DNA of 64,000 nucleotides, taken from Lineus longissimus (taxonomy: Eukaryota; Nemertea; Pilidiophora; Heteronemertea; Lineidae). Of this stretch, positions 23,875-36,214 are shown in pieces; position 1 is the first letter of the stretch, and each line of letters begins with the position of its first letter. The DNA lies in the NCBI RefSeq assembly GCF_910592395.1, contig NC_088312.1, forward strand, positions 1,922,001 to 1,986,000, written 5' to 3'. The notes beneath the pieces are model-generated. The model did no database searches. It saw only the letters and a list, made by a program, of their open reading frames with translations, and had not been told where the DNA came from. The translations under genes and the position numbers were made by a program.

Positions 23875-24010
23875 CTCATGAAAGTTGTTTCGTGGGGGTC
23901 GATGTTATCAAGAGTTGCTCTGATAACCCTTTGATAAGACTTCAAGTTAGAACAATGGGAATTTAGGCCCAAGGTGCGAGCGGGCTTTGTTGAAAGACAA
24001 TAGACTGCAT
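23875..24010. repeat. Dispersed repeat, copy 1
   Basis: Roughly 120 bp resembles 49140-49275, including GTCGATGTT, TGATAACCCTTTG versus TGATTACCCTTTG, GGGCTTTGTTGAAAGACAATAG versus GTGCTTTGTTTAAAGACAAT, and similar spacing. Minus-strand translations share RVIRA, NID, ET and FM at aligned positions, so it may be an old mobile-element fragment. Confidence 0.65.
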
Positions 24011-24675
24011 GGGTATTGGGCGAGGCCGGAATACTGCCAGGTGAGGCCGGGGCAAAAAAGTAATCGCAAACCTTGCGAAAAGCTACCAACATCGAAGTAC
24101 AAAGTGAGTAAAAGTAATTTATCGACGATTTATTTTTTGAACATTTCCCTTCCTCTGACCAGCCGTGTATGACAGGGCAACACTACTAGGCGATCGTTGC
24201 AGGAGCAGTTCAAAGCTTGACCAAAGATGGCGATGCTATCTCCGACCAAATTGCGGGGATTGGGTCAGAGATCGAATTTCCGTTGGGGGGGGGGGGGGAC
24301 ACAGAGCTGCGGTCATGGTCATTTAAACGAGAGAGGGATTCTCTCTTCGCATTGAACGGTTTTAATCAAAATCTGAAAAGCGATGAGACAATATGAATTA
24401 ATGGTCTCCACTCATTATTACAACCGAAAAGCATGTTCACAACCCCCCTCCCCTTGATGGTACACTCCGGACGCAGTGGACCGGCCTCTAGCCCATCCGC
24501 AAGGAATTCTAGCCCAAACGCACGAAGAAAAAAACCAGGAAACCCCTCGATGTAAATATAGTTTGACGTCACAAGGCTAGCCAACCAATCAGGCCATTGT
24601 TTCGTCAACCAATCGCAAAGGCACCACTTCGTCCCCTCTCAGTTTCGTCCCTTTTGGGGACGAAGTATTGGTCTA

Positions 24676-24848
24676 ACCGGTGTAACAGTAACAATTGCCC
24701 CCTGGAAAAAGTGTTCGCCGGCCCTATTGTATTCTGCAATATGGTTCTATAGAGACCCTGACCGTCAATAGCAGAGATTGAAGCGCATAATAGAATCCTT
24801 TGTTTCCCGGGCATTCTATCCTAGGACATTTTAAACTTCTACACCGGC
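24676..24848. mobile_element. MITE-like element, about 170 bp
   Basis: The left end starts CCGGTGTAACAGTAACAATTG; the right end, read inverted, starts CCGGTGTAGAAGTTTAAAATG. Internal sequence such as ATATGGTTCTAT and GCGCATAATAGAATC recurs at 28355-28480 and, in part, at 512-548. It is non-coding. Confidence 0.6.
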
Positions 24849-25982
24849 CTCGTTCCTCACCCTAACGGCCTAATTAGGATGGTGGACGATGTAAAAGGTA
24901 CAGGCCCCTGCATTGGAGCCGCTGGTGAAATCGTTTCGGTAAATAAAACACACTCTGGGCAATCAATGAAGAAGAATACTCCCAACAAATCTCTGATGTA
25001 AACGCCCCCGGATAAAATTTGATTCACATGATATACAGCGCCATGATCAAACTAGTGATACAGTGCGTTGCGTGCATAATGTGTAGCTCGGAAGGGGGTT
25101 GGTTAACTGGAGGCTCGTGCGTGTATTAAAACATTGTGGTGGTGCTTAGAGTAACTAGAGGGAGTAGCACTGGAGGATAGCGCAGATTGATTGAGTTCGA
25201 AAGACGTTTGCTCTTCGCGTTTGTTGAGATTAAGGGTGAGTTGATGATGGTTTTTTATGCATGCATGGTGAAGAATCTTGCTAAGTGTTTTTCTGACAGA
25301 AACGTTTCGCTTTCATGTAGTTTTTAGGAAAGAAAACGGATCTTTTCCGTAAGAAATAGATGGACGCTGGCAGATGGTCGCGGGTTCGGTGTTTATAAGG
25401 GCGGGCGGATACCAATGGATTCTGGTACTACATATATTTCAAATGTTAATACCTACATCATGATTCAGGTATATATGCAAATCAAGTAAGTATCCCGGCT
25501 GATATATAATGGCGGAGGGGTTAATCGTGTATGTATACGATTAATTATGAGATGTATGGGTTTACTGCCTGTTAAATGCCTATATATACATTGATACAAT
25601 AAAGGACTTTCAAATTAGAAATATCTATTTTTAAACGAAAATCCCTAGCCTTGCGGTTTGGCGGTGACCTTGTTCTACTTTCTCACTGTACATGTACTAT
25701 CTTTATCATCTTTTCGCATTCCTGAGCAGAACTGCTATGCCACATACGGAGAAGCTGATGTCGTCCATGCATTGATTGCCCACAAGTTGGGTACCTTGGT
25801 CTCTGAGTATGGAGTTTTCCAACGATCTGGCTTGAAGCTATCCTTTATAATAGTCAATGTTAAGGGGCCCATCCGTCCGATAATCGGCCGCAAACGATTC
25901 TGGTATTTATGTATACTGTAAAGTAGGCCTACCAGTAATCTGGCCAACTTGGCCTTGCCCATATTTTTGACGTGGCAATGCG

Positions 25983-26477
25983 ATGAGATGCGACCAGCTT
26001 GGCTTGTGTGACCGTTGTGAAGACTCGAAAGTCTTCGCTTGTTCTCTTAAACCGTGTGGGGTGTTGGAACTGACGTCAAGAACCAAACTCAACCTGACGG
26101 GAAGGAACGGCAGCACAACTACCACGCGCTCATACACGGCCATGAAACACATCACATGCAAAAGCAGTAACCTCATTTACTGCATCACATGCAAAAGATG
26201 CAACCAACAATACGTTGGTCAAACCAAGCTCCGCCTCATGGACAGATTTGTAAAACACTTTTACAATATCTCCAAGGGCAACAAAGATGACACCATCGGC
26301 CGGCACTTCACCAGCCATAACCACGCAGGCGTTGATGATGTGTCCATATCAGTCCTGTCCTTCATCCACGCCCACCCAGAATCGCCCCAAAGTGCTGCAC
26401 TCAGTGACACCATCGAAATCAGATGGATCCATAGATTGCACACTGTAGCGCCATTGGGACTCAATGTCCTAGACTAG
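25983..26477 (+). pseudogene. GIY-YIG endonuclease fragment of a Penelope-like retroelement
   Basis: An open frame of 164 codons carries a Cys-rich lead-in (CDRC, CSLKPC, CKSSN) followed by LIYCITCKRCNQQYVGQTKL, the IY...YVG core of a GIY-YIG nuclease with the cysteine motif between its two halves, then a conserved Arg (DRF) and the helix RFVKHFYNISKG. This arrangement is typical of the C-terminal endonuclease of Penelope-like elements, which nick DNA to prime reverse transcription. The upstream frame is closed by a stop and no reverse transcriptase is present, so the copy is 5'-truncated. It ends at TAG 26475-26477, followed by AATAAA at 26509. A host GIY-YIG gene is less likely given the missing partner exons. 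Confidence 0.75.
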
Positions 26478-26493
26478 TATGTACTGTACACAT

Positions 26494-26621
26494 ACATTGG
26501 GTGATATGAATAAAGGCTAGCAAATGCTTTTACTTCAATTTTGTACAGAAAGGCCAAGTGTAAATGTACATGGAGTTTTAGATAAAAGCATTTACTACTC
26601 TTTATTCATATCACCCAATGC
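26494..26621. repeat. Inverted repeat just 3' of the GIY-YIG ORF
   Basis: Two 38-bp arms (26494-26531 and 26584-26621) match inverted at 35 of 38 positions (CATTGGGTGATATGAATAAA on each strand), with a 52-bp spacer. The left arm starts 17 bp after the stop codon and includes AATAAA. It may be the retroelement's terminal structure or two copies of its 3' end in opposite orientation. Confidence 0.85.
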
Positions 26622-27216
26622 CACGTCTTTTAACTTGGCCTAATCTCCTCTTAGCTTAATAATATATGTGTGGTGCAGTTCGAATCCATCAAAATACTGC
26701 TCGCAAATTAATGTATGATTATGAACGCTCACCGCTTAGGATGCTGAATGAGCCCTTTGTCTGGTAATAGCACAGCGGCTGCAGGCGAGCTCCCAATGCT
26801 CATATTCATGGATGAGTTTGCCCGTAATTGTTAATATTACTGATTTGTATAGCTCTTCTCTATTATCAGAACAATATATACACTGTGTATAATGATGAAT
26901 CACCAGGGAAACGCTGGATGCAGCAGTGGTTAATAGGAAATAGAGAATAGATAATATGTAGGCTATACATGTATTCTGTTGTCATGAACAGAAAAATGTA
27001 TGCTGAGAAAAATGTGATTTAGTGTACCCAGGTAAATAAAATGCATATTGTAGTAAATCACAAAACCAACGCCGGGCTGCGAACTTTTTTCCTAAACCTT
27101 TCGTGCAACACAGTGTGCATCAGCAAAACTTTCAACCAATCAGAAGGAAGCAAATCTGTGACGTAAAACTCGTAAAACATGTACATGTACATGTAGACGC
27201 ATGTACAGAATAGCAC
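26622..27216. other. Intergenic, no gene seen
   Basis: AT-rich sequence with TACATGTA-type runs near 27180-27200. I see no coding sequence. Confidence 0.5.
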
Positions 27217-27440
27217 AGATGCATACTCATTGATTGGGGGTGAGATTTAAACCATTATACAACACATCTTCCTGTTTGATGCTGGAATATTGTAGTTTTG
27301 TTGAAGTTGAAAGTTTTGCCGGTGTAAACTGTGTTTTACGAAAACCACAATAAGATATTCCAGCATCAAATAGCATAAAGGTGTGTTGTGTAATGGTTTA
27401 AATCATCTACTTTTCACCCCCGATCAATGAGTATGCATCG
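27217..27440. repeat. Foldback element, 80-100-bp arms
   Basis: Left arm about 27217-27302, right arm about 27341-27440. Shared inverted strings include GATGCATACTCATTGAT, ATTTAAACCATTA, ACAACACA and TTTGATGCTGGAATAT. The right arm has small insertions. No ORF; a non-autonomous foldback or MITE is the simplest reading. Confidence 0.85.
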
Positions 27441-30046
27441 GATGATGATTGTAGGCAAGTGCTGTCTTATTTTCATCGTTTGCAGCGTGTGCGACGGGCA
27501 TGCTATCCAAGTGTGGGGTCTTCGTGGAAATTTCTCACATTCGTGCTGATGCTGACAACAGATCAGTCTATGTCTACATTAATAATCAACCCTGAGAAGA
27601 CTGTTCAGGCTTTGCAAATGCTCCGGTTTTACACCCGTCCATGACTAATGGTTGCTATGGCAATACCATCTATCTCGCTTCATGATATACATGTATAGCT
27701 CAGTGATGAAGCCAGATAATTCCTAGGCTATATATGGAAGATTCCAATTTGGTTTTGGAAATCACACATTGACATGACTGACACAAGGTCTGCTATAGAG
27801 GGAGGATGGATAAACAATTGACCCAGAATGTTCTTGCTGTTACTTCGATACAATTTGCATCAATCTGGATGTTGGCTTATTTAAATTAGATGTATGTAAT
27901 TGTAATGGAAAAAAGTGTACAGTGTCAATGCATTTAAAATGTCAGTGGCAACGCGGCATAATAAATATTGTATGGCTACACGCATCACGGTCACTATAAA
28001 TAGATAATTTAAGAGCTGTATTTCATTGAAGTCAGTGAAGAGTTGAAGAGTGACAGCCTGTAATCAAATTTTTTTCCGTAGCTTCTGATAAAAAATGCTT
28101 TTATACCAACATATTTTCATTTACAACACTCTCCATCAATCCTTTGTGAACAGATCTCAAATAAAATGTAGCCGGAATTTGGTGCCTCATGGGAGATTTT
28201 ACAGTGTTGCCCACAGCAACCAACTGAGAGAATGGCACATTGATATAGACTAATCGTGCGACAAACCTAATCACCAGAACTTGTTCCATTAATGGCAAGT
28301 GGATATCGGAGATGTTCGGGCTATATTGGGGCAATTAAACGATACATATCATTGCCGGTGTAGAAGTAGAAAATGTCCCCCACCGGAAGAAGTGTTTGGT
28401 CTTATCATTTCCCCAACGGATTATGTTATATGGTTCTGCGCATAATGGAATCGCCTATTCCCCGGACATGTGGGACGCTTCGAAAGGAATTCTTCTCACA
28501 ATTCATCGACTTATTTCTTGTTCGACAGATTTTCGACGTCACAAAAATCATTTACTCGGGCTTCTCAACGCGATTTCGACGTCGAATTTGCAGTGGGAGG
28601 GGAGAGTGTTTTGTTAGACTTGAACGGAAATTGTCAGATAGGATACATGTATTTGGACCACATTATCACAGCGTAAACCAAGATATAACGAACTTTGACT
28701 CGGTGCTGAGTCTGTGCACAGACGGCGGTTCCCCCAGAGAATCATTGACGGGCCCATGGAAGATTCTATGATGATGCAATATATTTTGTGTCTAAGCTTA
28801 TCCAGTGAGTGTCTGGAGAAGATTATATAGCTGTAAAATGGGTCGAGTAGTGCCTTATAAGTATTGGTGCGACATTACACTTTGGAGTTTGATTTCCGAT
28901 TATGTGGGGCTGGAATGTCTTCAATTTCAGCTAAATACATAATCACCCTTGTACAATAACGCATTCAAGATGGAAACTTCGATCTCGCATTCCCATTGGT
29001 TTAGAGAACTCCAAGGAAATATTTTACACCCAAAACACTTTATCAGACAATGTAGCCTGCTACACTTTTTTTACTTCAAGTTGTTTCTGCATAGGTCAAC
29101 GGCGTTGGCTTACTTTTCTTTGCAGTTTCTGCTGTTGAATCCCCTCTGTTCGGATGTTATCCAAGTTTCAGGTCGATTGATCATAGGATTTTCATTTACC
29201 TTTTACTTGTACTTGCTCATAAATCTTGGGCTCAAGCATTCCCTTCATGGAAGAGCTCAGCAAGTGCACACCTGAACTTACGTTTCTCGGCTAGTAGCAA
29301 ACAAGGGGTTGATATATATTGGAATGTTACTAACTCTTCTAATTGTTGGCTATATGAGAAAAACTATTGCACTCTCTGACGTACTGAAGTGCTTAAGTAG
29401 GCTCTTACCTGGCGTAAGGAATTAATGGATAAAATTCTTCGAAGTGGTCATGAATCGGTCAATGAAAAGCCGATCCTCTCTCCTCGTTAGACAATCGACG
29501 CTATTCCGGCCCTTTGAAATAGTTCTTAGGGTCAGAGTTCGATAAGTTTCACCCTACATGTCGGTCTTCAGCTGAATTCCCTAGGGCTGTATAATGGTCA
29601 GATTTCGTTGCTTTTTCGCGTAGTATACAAAACTTCGACACTGGCATTCGAGGATGCTCAAAGGTTGGATGTGGTATAGGATAAGACTGAATTGAAAGAA
29701 ACGAGTCACTTCGGTCTGCACAACATGTGTGTATTCTTGGTTGTTTCCATCCCATCAAAATTACTTGGCACAACGAAATATGCACACGTATTTCAGGCAG
29801 TCAAAATCGTTTATTTTTTGTTCATCGACAGATTTTCACCGTTTTCATCAATGTACAAAAATGATCATATGACTATGAGGCCTTCACACAATTGTGCGCA
29901 ACGATTAACGAATCACTGTATAAAAGTTCCTATATACGGATGTGTAGTCATGTCTGTGGAGGCTGCGATGCAATCATGGGATCAGAGATCACGCTCTTCT
30001 ATGGTACCAGACTTTACAATATGTGATTTGTATCGTTTCAGATAAA
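27441..30046. other. Intergenic, upstream of the tetraspan gene
   Basis: Contains a truncated copy of the MITE-like family at 28355-28480 (CCGGTGTAGAAGTAGAAAATG at its left end, GCGCATAATGGAATC inside). ORFs at 28373-28771 and 29692-30045 have no recognisable domain. TATCGTTTCAG just before 30041 looks like an acceptor, so a non-coding first exon of the tetraspan gene probably lies in here. Confidence 0.45.
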
Positions 30047-31282
30047 ATGGCAGAAAAGCAAGCATACAATCAGCCCATGGTGGTGGTCGGCCAGCCCGCT
30101 TATGTCGAGGCGGACTACACCATTCCTAGAGCCAAGGTCCCCGGCATTATGATGCTTGTTATTGCTTGTTTCAATGGGATCGGCTTCCTTGTCGCCGGAA
30201 TCTTGACAGGAGCTTTTGGTGGAGTAATAGGTATACACATTCCGTATTTTGATGTATTTTGGTAATAGAGGGATCTTCAAAAACTGTTATTCAGATGCAG
30301 GTGGACTCAAATACATTCTAATTATTAACTTAAGAATACAATCAAATACATTCAAATTATCATCTTAAAAAAATAATGATGTTCTCATATTTATTCCAGA
30401 ACTTATCGTCGCATTCTTGCTGTATGGCTTGGTTGGTTTCCTTGCTACATATGCTGCGTTCAAGCAACAGAAAGGACAGGCATGTGTAGTGGCAATGATC
30501 ATATTTGCCGTCTTTGCATTGGTTAACTCCTTTGGTCAGGTAAGCCAGTGTCGAGAAGGCATTTTCTTGTTTTTGTAGTTCTTGATATCATCAGTATATA
30601 TAAAAGACTTGGAACGTGACAATTTCACAACATTTTCGTGGTCCCTGTAAGTTATCACAATTTCTCGGCAGTACAGCATCACCATTTTCTTTTCGTTCCT
30701 TGATATAATTTTTTCCTTTCTTCCAGCTCATTTACCGTGCCGTATGGATTTTAACCGGGACTCTCCTGGCCGTTCATGGGGGTGGACAATTGTCTGTAGT
30801 AAGTACATGTGCAATAAATATTGGCCAGATACTGTATACATGTAAATATTCCCATAAGGTTTTGTCAAGATAATATATAGGCCACCCGATTGCACGTTCT
30901 AAAATTGCACATTCTATCGATTCGGAAATTTGCCAAAAAATGTTGATTGGAAAAACAAAGAATTTCGCAATCTGCCAAATTAAAAAAAAAAAATTAAAAA
31001 ATTTTCAGAACTTTTTACGAATCTCAACCTTAAAAAGATTAGCCGTTAACTGTACTTGATAACCGTAATCTAAGCCACTTAAATGATCTTGGAGAACCTT
31101 TGATTTTTTAGCTTATCCTGATCATATCGTGCATCGCCGCGTTCTTCGCCATCCTTGTGTTCATTCTGACCATCGTCCTGATAGTCTTTGGAAGCAAGGT
31201 TGTCTGTCAGTGCTGCGGAGCCCCGTCCCAGGCAAGCGGTGGTGTCATCTACCAGGCTGCTCCAAGCGGCCAACAGGCCTAG
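30047..31282 (+). CDS. Small tetraspan membrane protein (four TM segments)
   Basis: Four exons join in phase: 30047-30230, 30400-30539, 30727-30798 and 31112-31282 (donors GTATAC, GTAAGC, GTAAGT; acceptors ATTCCAG, CTTCCAG, TTTTTAG), giving 188 residues. The N-terminus (1-31) is polar and Pro-rich. Hydrophobic spans lie at about 32-56, 63-83, 89-113 and 133-160. The short tail starts KVVCQCCGAPSQ, a cysteine cluster just inside the membrane where palmitoylation is common, and ends QAAPSGQQA. The layout resembles MARVEL-type or MS4A-like four-pass proteins, but no diagnostic motif lets me choose. Both N- and C-termini should be cytoplasmic. An acceptor-like TTTCAG six bases before the ATG suggests a spliced 5' UTR. 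Confidence 0.88.
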
Positions 31283-34200
31283 AAGGTCCAAATCACCGGA
31301 TGTTGGAATGGAATTCCTGGATTGATGTAAAGATTTCCTAAGTACAGATATACTGGGTCGATCTTTTCACCTGTTTTCTATGTGTATTAGATTGATTAGT
31401 ATTAGTATTAGTATACACGTATTAGTTTCCGTGATGACTTCATCCATTGCGCAGGCCGGAAGACTGATGTATAGTATGAAGGGTTAAAGGATATACATTA
31501 TGTGTTCATTACAGCTTACAACATGGCACTTGCAACATCGCTTAGATAATCTAGAAATTAGATAGGCAAGCAATGATGTTGCTATGTAGAAACGGTCGAA
31601 GTAAAACAAAGCAAAACAGGCAAAGAATACCAGTAGCATGTTTTGATTGTTGTCCCCAAACCATCCTAATACAGGTCCACCAAGAAAGAGCGAACACTGG
31701 TTCTCTCTCACTTATATTGAGATAGGAATTTACGGTCCATAATGTGTCTTTTTTCAATCTGCCAACATTCTATCACCTTGCTTGAGCTGACGATAAATCT
31801 TTAGGTAGTCTCAGGTTCAATTTGTGCTTGATTATAGTTGTCTAATTGTATGGAAAGAAGCATTGAATGTATGTGGTAGTTATTTTCAGTTAACCATTTC
31901 ATAAATGAATGTGGTGTGGTGTTGGGTGTTGAATGATGTGTGGGACTATATACGTGGTATATTTTATGATCATTACTTTTCTCAAGTCTGAGAAGGAAGA
32001 AAAAGATTTCTACCAAGTAATACACTGGAGATTCGTCTTCAGATTTTGTGCTATTTTACAATAATAACAGTTGAAGACTGTATTGCCCTGCCGTGTTTTA
32101 CCGCTACTAGTAATTAGCAGGCGGAAGCACCGATCCTTTAGTTGTCAACATGTTTTCATCGTAGAATTCCCACTAGTTTTCAAAATATGATGCCGAAACA
32201 ACTACCTGGTCTCTCTTCAAGCCCCCCTCCCCCCACCGAAAATGTTTTACGCCAACATGACTTACAGGCAGGTGTTGCATTTGAGTAATACTGCTAGTGC
32301 TGATTTTATTCAATTGTGACCAGATGAATACTGCGCCCTCGGCCTCGGCTCCAGTGGACGCCGTTGCTGCGTAGAACTGGCACACTTGGCGCCAGTGTAG
32401 TCTCATCCGTCTGGTTGTACCTGGTAACCATAGACGGGTTGGCTGGGCTAATGCATAATTGGCAGTGAGTATTACTGTGTAATATTTCAGAGTTTTATTA
32501 GACATCGCGACAATTCCAATGCATTTTACACAATATATTTCACGGAAGCGTGTCCTTTGTAATAACAACGTGCGAAGATACACACGAGACGCCAGAAACA
32601 GAGCTTCTTTTTTAATACTAGTGCGTGTACATGTACATGTATATCAAAATGTCCTGTTCTATTGTTGATAGATTTTTAAGAAGTTAGAAACATATTATGT
32701 CTTTACAGGATGTTCTTAATCGTTGTAATTTACTTGTTATATATGAATATATATCTATGGTAGCTATAAACATGGCATTTTAGGCCACACCAATTTGATT
32801 CTACATGTAGGTTGTCAATTACGGTAATCTCTCACCCCTTAGCCTGATGCTCCCCTAGTGACACTTTTATTAGTTAAAAATCAATTTGACCATTTTTGAA
32901 AAGTTACCATTGCAGTAATAACGAGTATGAAAGACAAAAAACATCATACTTCTCTGATTGTATCAATTAATCTGAAACAGTTTTGGTTGAAGAAAAGATA
33001 TAATATTGTCTGCGTTTTTGCATGCATCAATGTCCGCAGTTGGTGGTCGAATATGTCACTGGGAGCATCCCGTGTTGGGGTTAAACGATTAATGTTAAGC
33101 GAACAATCAATTTGGCGAGGTCGCAGCACATTAACATGACATGTATGTTTTGATGTTGAAAGCACAACATGGGTGAACTTGTAATTTTCTTCGCAACTGA
33201 ATTATAGGAGCTATGTTTCGAGGGTTTCACGATTTCGTTTCAAATCGACGTTTTTGCCTTTATATGTTGGATACTCCAGGGTGGTACCATTAGGCGATAT
33301 TATCTATGTTTTCCGTCCGTAATGGGCTTATTTTCATTAAATTTCTTTATTTTGTCATCAGTCTCTTCGAGAACGATTAAGCGGCGCAATGTTCGCCACT
33401 ACGACACTACCGTCCGAACGCTCACACTGTCCTGACGAAGTCCAGTGTAATTCACGGTGCCTGAGCCCTATTTTAGGGCGTAATCATAAGTGGCTAGATG
33501 GGACTTCTTCAGTGGCACAAGTAAGGTCTAGAGACGATCACAAAACACTTGATTGCAAAAATGTCACCATTTCATTCTCCTTTGAAGATATTACAGTGAA
33601 CAATGTTGTTAGTCTTAGCCTATTTACGCTATTTTAGTTGACTGCAAATGGGAACCTTTGATTGGTTGTATAAACTTCCCCATAGATCCCTCCTCGGCAA
33701 CTAGAAAGTCTGTATTTTTCATTGAACACTTTGGTAAAAATTATATTTGAAAGCAGTCGAGAACAACATGTCATTTTACAAAATTTGTATTTTTGTAGTC
33801 TATACGTCTCCCTGTAATCAGCTCTAAGAGCGTTCTGAGTCTCATGAGTAGAAGTGCATCAGTGGCATTATAAACAACAAATCGTTGTTACAACATGTTG
33901 GTAGTATTTTTACCTCAACTTTCATATACATTTCTATGTTTTTAATGATTTTAATTCCATTTTGTAATTTAGTCGCATGAGATGAATCTATGCACTGATA
34001 TTTGTCAGGGAATCGTAACCATGATTACTCGTCTGTCTTATCTGGATATTTAATATGTAACGTTAATAAACTTTCAGAGTGAATAAAATTGTTGTTGACT
34101 GTGTAATTTTTCTCTCCTCATGAGCTTGACCCTGGAAAATATTTCCTATTTCCCATATTTCCTTTCAGTGCAGGTGTATCTTGTTTCCGCCTGGTGGTTT

Positions 34201-35028
34201 AACATGACGTACGTCGATTTGCTTAGAATAAGAAAGGTACATGTATACCGGCGGGAGTATGATGTAGGGTGTGCCATTTTTAGCCTGTCTTTTTTCACTG
34301 ACTAAACATCGAACGTTGATTACACACGAGTTCCGGCTTTTCTCCATGTTTCAGTGTTCCATAAAAGAGAGACCATCGCTTTTCAATAGAATAAAACAGA
34401 GAAAATTACCATGTCGATGTGTCTTTCAGCTTTCCCACCAATGAGAGGAAACACTCCAAAACATTACATCAGTTATTTGGTAGAAATACGAGTGCAAAAT
34501 TTCGTCTAAAAACAACTGTGCGCTCGTAGGACTAACAGTTAACCGGAAATTATGGGCTAACGCAGTCGGGTGGTTGATTGAGCCTTCATCAGTCAGTGCG
34601 CCATCTATAACTGATTGAAGAACAGCCAGTGTTGCTCTGGCCCACGTGAAGAAAGACTTGCATTTGAACGCCGAAACACAAGGCCGAAACAGAAGCATGC
34701 ATGCAGTTCTGCCTCACAGCGAATATCGGCGGATAGTACAATCGTGGTTGGATCACATCTGCCGGTATACGCCGTGCCAAAACGGCGCCCTCGTTCGGTC
34801 ACCCTATTTCAGCTGCTTTTATCGTTGCTGCCGTGTAATGAATATTGTTCCAATCAAATTGATATGCGTAAACCCTAACGCCCCAGGTAATCACAACACG
34901 TTGGTCATCTTGCGACAAGAATTGCAGTGAAAACAATGCTGCAATATATAAATCTCCGTTGTGCAACGAAAATCACAACGTGTGCCGTGGAATCCCCGTA
35001 TACTTATGTCGTCCGGCGAAAACTTGAA
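31283..35028. other. Intergenic, no gene seen
   Basis: About 3.7 kb between the tetraspan gene and the convergent intronless GPCR. Several small ORFs (for example 32173-32583 minus and 34589-34930 on both strands) lack domains or splice context. TACATGTACATGTA runs occur near 32628. Confidence 0.5.
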
Positions 35029-35034
35029 TTTATT
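35029..35034 (-). terminator. Poly(A) signal of the intronless GPCR
   Basis: TTTATT on the plus strand is AATAAA on the minus strand, about 175 bp past the GPCR stop codon. Confidence 0.55.
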
Positions 35035-35206
35035 ATTCAAACCAACACCTGACAACATGGCTTATCAGAGGTACCTCAGATTTGTCAGAACGATACAGAA
35101 TGCTTTTGGCATTCTTTGGCGCTGTGATATACAATCTGGAATCTGTCCTTTCGTCTGGTTCGTGTGTTGTCTACTAGAGGGTGTCTTTGGCGTCATATTT
35201 GCCTGC

Positions 35207-36214
35207 TTACGTATCCTTTCTCTTTTCGCCACACCCAAAAAGAAGTTTGACGTCGCTGCGAAATTTGGAACTACTTGTTAGATACAAAAAGAAGTTGATG
35301 GCGGTGTTGACGACGGTTAATTCAACTCCGATTTCGAAGCTTAATTCGCGTAGGTCTGGTTGGGAGGCCATAACGTTCTCCAGACAGCACTGCCAGGCCA
35401 AGAAGTCTACCGTATAGGGCAACAGAAGAATAAGCAAAGAGGTCGCCACTACTATTAACATGATGGCCATAGATCGTTCCTGCTTCTGACGTGTTTTCGA
35501 ACCGCCAGAAGCCATGTCTTTAAATTTGTCGCCACGCCTTTGTAGACTGACAATGATAGCAATGTTTAGAATGAACAGAAGCCCGAGTGGCAGAAATACA
35601 TCGAGAATAGAGTCGAGTATGCCAAATCCCAGAGCGTACCAGTTAAAATAATACGGAAGGACACAGAGGGAGTAATACCCGCTGTCATCTTTTTCAGATC
35701 TCCTGAAACCATTCGGTAAATAAATAACCACGTGCGAAATAATGTTACAAACCAGTAGAATTCGTGCCTTCCGCATCGTACACCACTGGGCTGCCTTTAG
35801 GGGGAATCTAACAACAATAAATCGATCGATTGCAATGATCAATATCTGCCAAATAGAAATATTATAAACAATGAAACTGTAAAGATAGAACAGTTGACAG
35901 TTAACGTCTCCGTAGAGGCGCGACTTTAGAAAATCTGGTCGCAAATTTTTCACCAACCTTGGAAGGGGCCAACAGAGTAGAGTCAACGTGTCCGAAATAG
36001 CTAGAGTCCTTATGTAGAAGCAGATTAGGTTGTTACGATTTGAAGGTAGGTTCATGACGAAGAAGCTGATGGTGTTGCCGACTATGCCGATAACAATAAG
36101 GGGAGGGTACACAATCCGCTGCATGATGGTAACGTAGTAAACATATTCTGTACTGCTCACGGCGTATCCGGACGTGGATGTCATCGCCATTACGCCTCGG
36201 AGGAAATAGGTCAC
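35207..36214 (-). CDS. Intronless class A GPCR, complete
   Basis: One uninterrupted frame of 335 residues holds all seven membrane spans. Landmarks: GN at 46-47 (TM1), D75 in SDTLT (TM2), C106 at the start of TM3 with a partner C184 in extracellular loop 2, D130-R131-F132 in place of DRY, P209 in TM5, P266 in TM6, and N307-FFL-Y311 in place of NPxxY in TM7, followed by a basic tail (KFRSDVKLLFGCGEKRKDT). Met 1, 9 or 11 could be the start; the longest form is given. It resembles the peptide-receptor-like expansions of invertebrates. Unlike the two GPCRs at the left end it keeps the disulfide cysteines and has no introns, so it may be a retrocopy-derived or independently expanded branch. The ligand is unknown. 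Confidence 0.93.
   Translation of the reverse strand: MTYFLRGVMAMTSTSGYAVSSTEYVYYVTIMQRIVYPPLIVIGIVGNTISFFVMNLPSNRNNLICFYIRTLAISDTLTLLCWPLPRLVKNLRPDFLKSRLYGDVNCQLFYLYSFIVYNISIWQILIIAIDRFIVVRFPLKAAQWCTMRKARILLVCNIISHVVIYLPNGFRRSEKDDSGYYSLCVLPYYFNWYALGFGILDSILDVFLPLGLLFILNIAIIVSLQRRGDKFKDMASGGSKTRQKQERSMAIMLIVVATSLLILLLPYTVDFLAWQCCLENVMASQPDLRELSFEIGVELTVVNTAINFFLYLTSSSKFRSDVKLLFGCGEKRKDT

Larger units (their letters stand above)
22713..25982. other. Intergenic, upstream of the aminopeptidase gene
   Basis: About 3.3 kb with no supported gene. Contents are the presumed aminopeptidase promoter at its left edge, a copy of a dispersed repeat (23875-24010), homopolymer runs and a small MITE-like element (24676-24848). 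A minus-strand open stretch near 23480-23650 has a donor-like end but no recognisable domain. Confidence 0.5.

Noticed and set aside
25658-25921. 87-codon plus-strand ORF just upstream of the GIY-YIG fragment
   Set aside because: It shows no reverse-transcriptase motif and is not in frame with the endonuclease ORF.
28373-28771. 132-codon plus-strand ORF
   Set aside because: It starts inside a MITE-like repeat, three frames are open at once, and no domain is recognisable.
32173-32583. 136-codon minus-strand ORF
   Set aside because: Low-complexity context, no domain and no conserved motif; consistent with chance.
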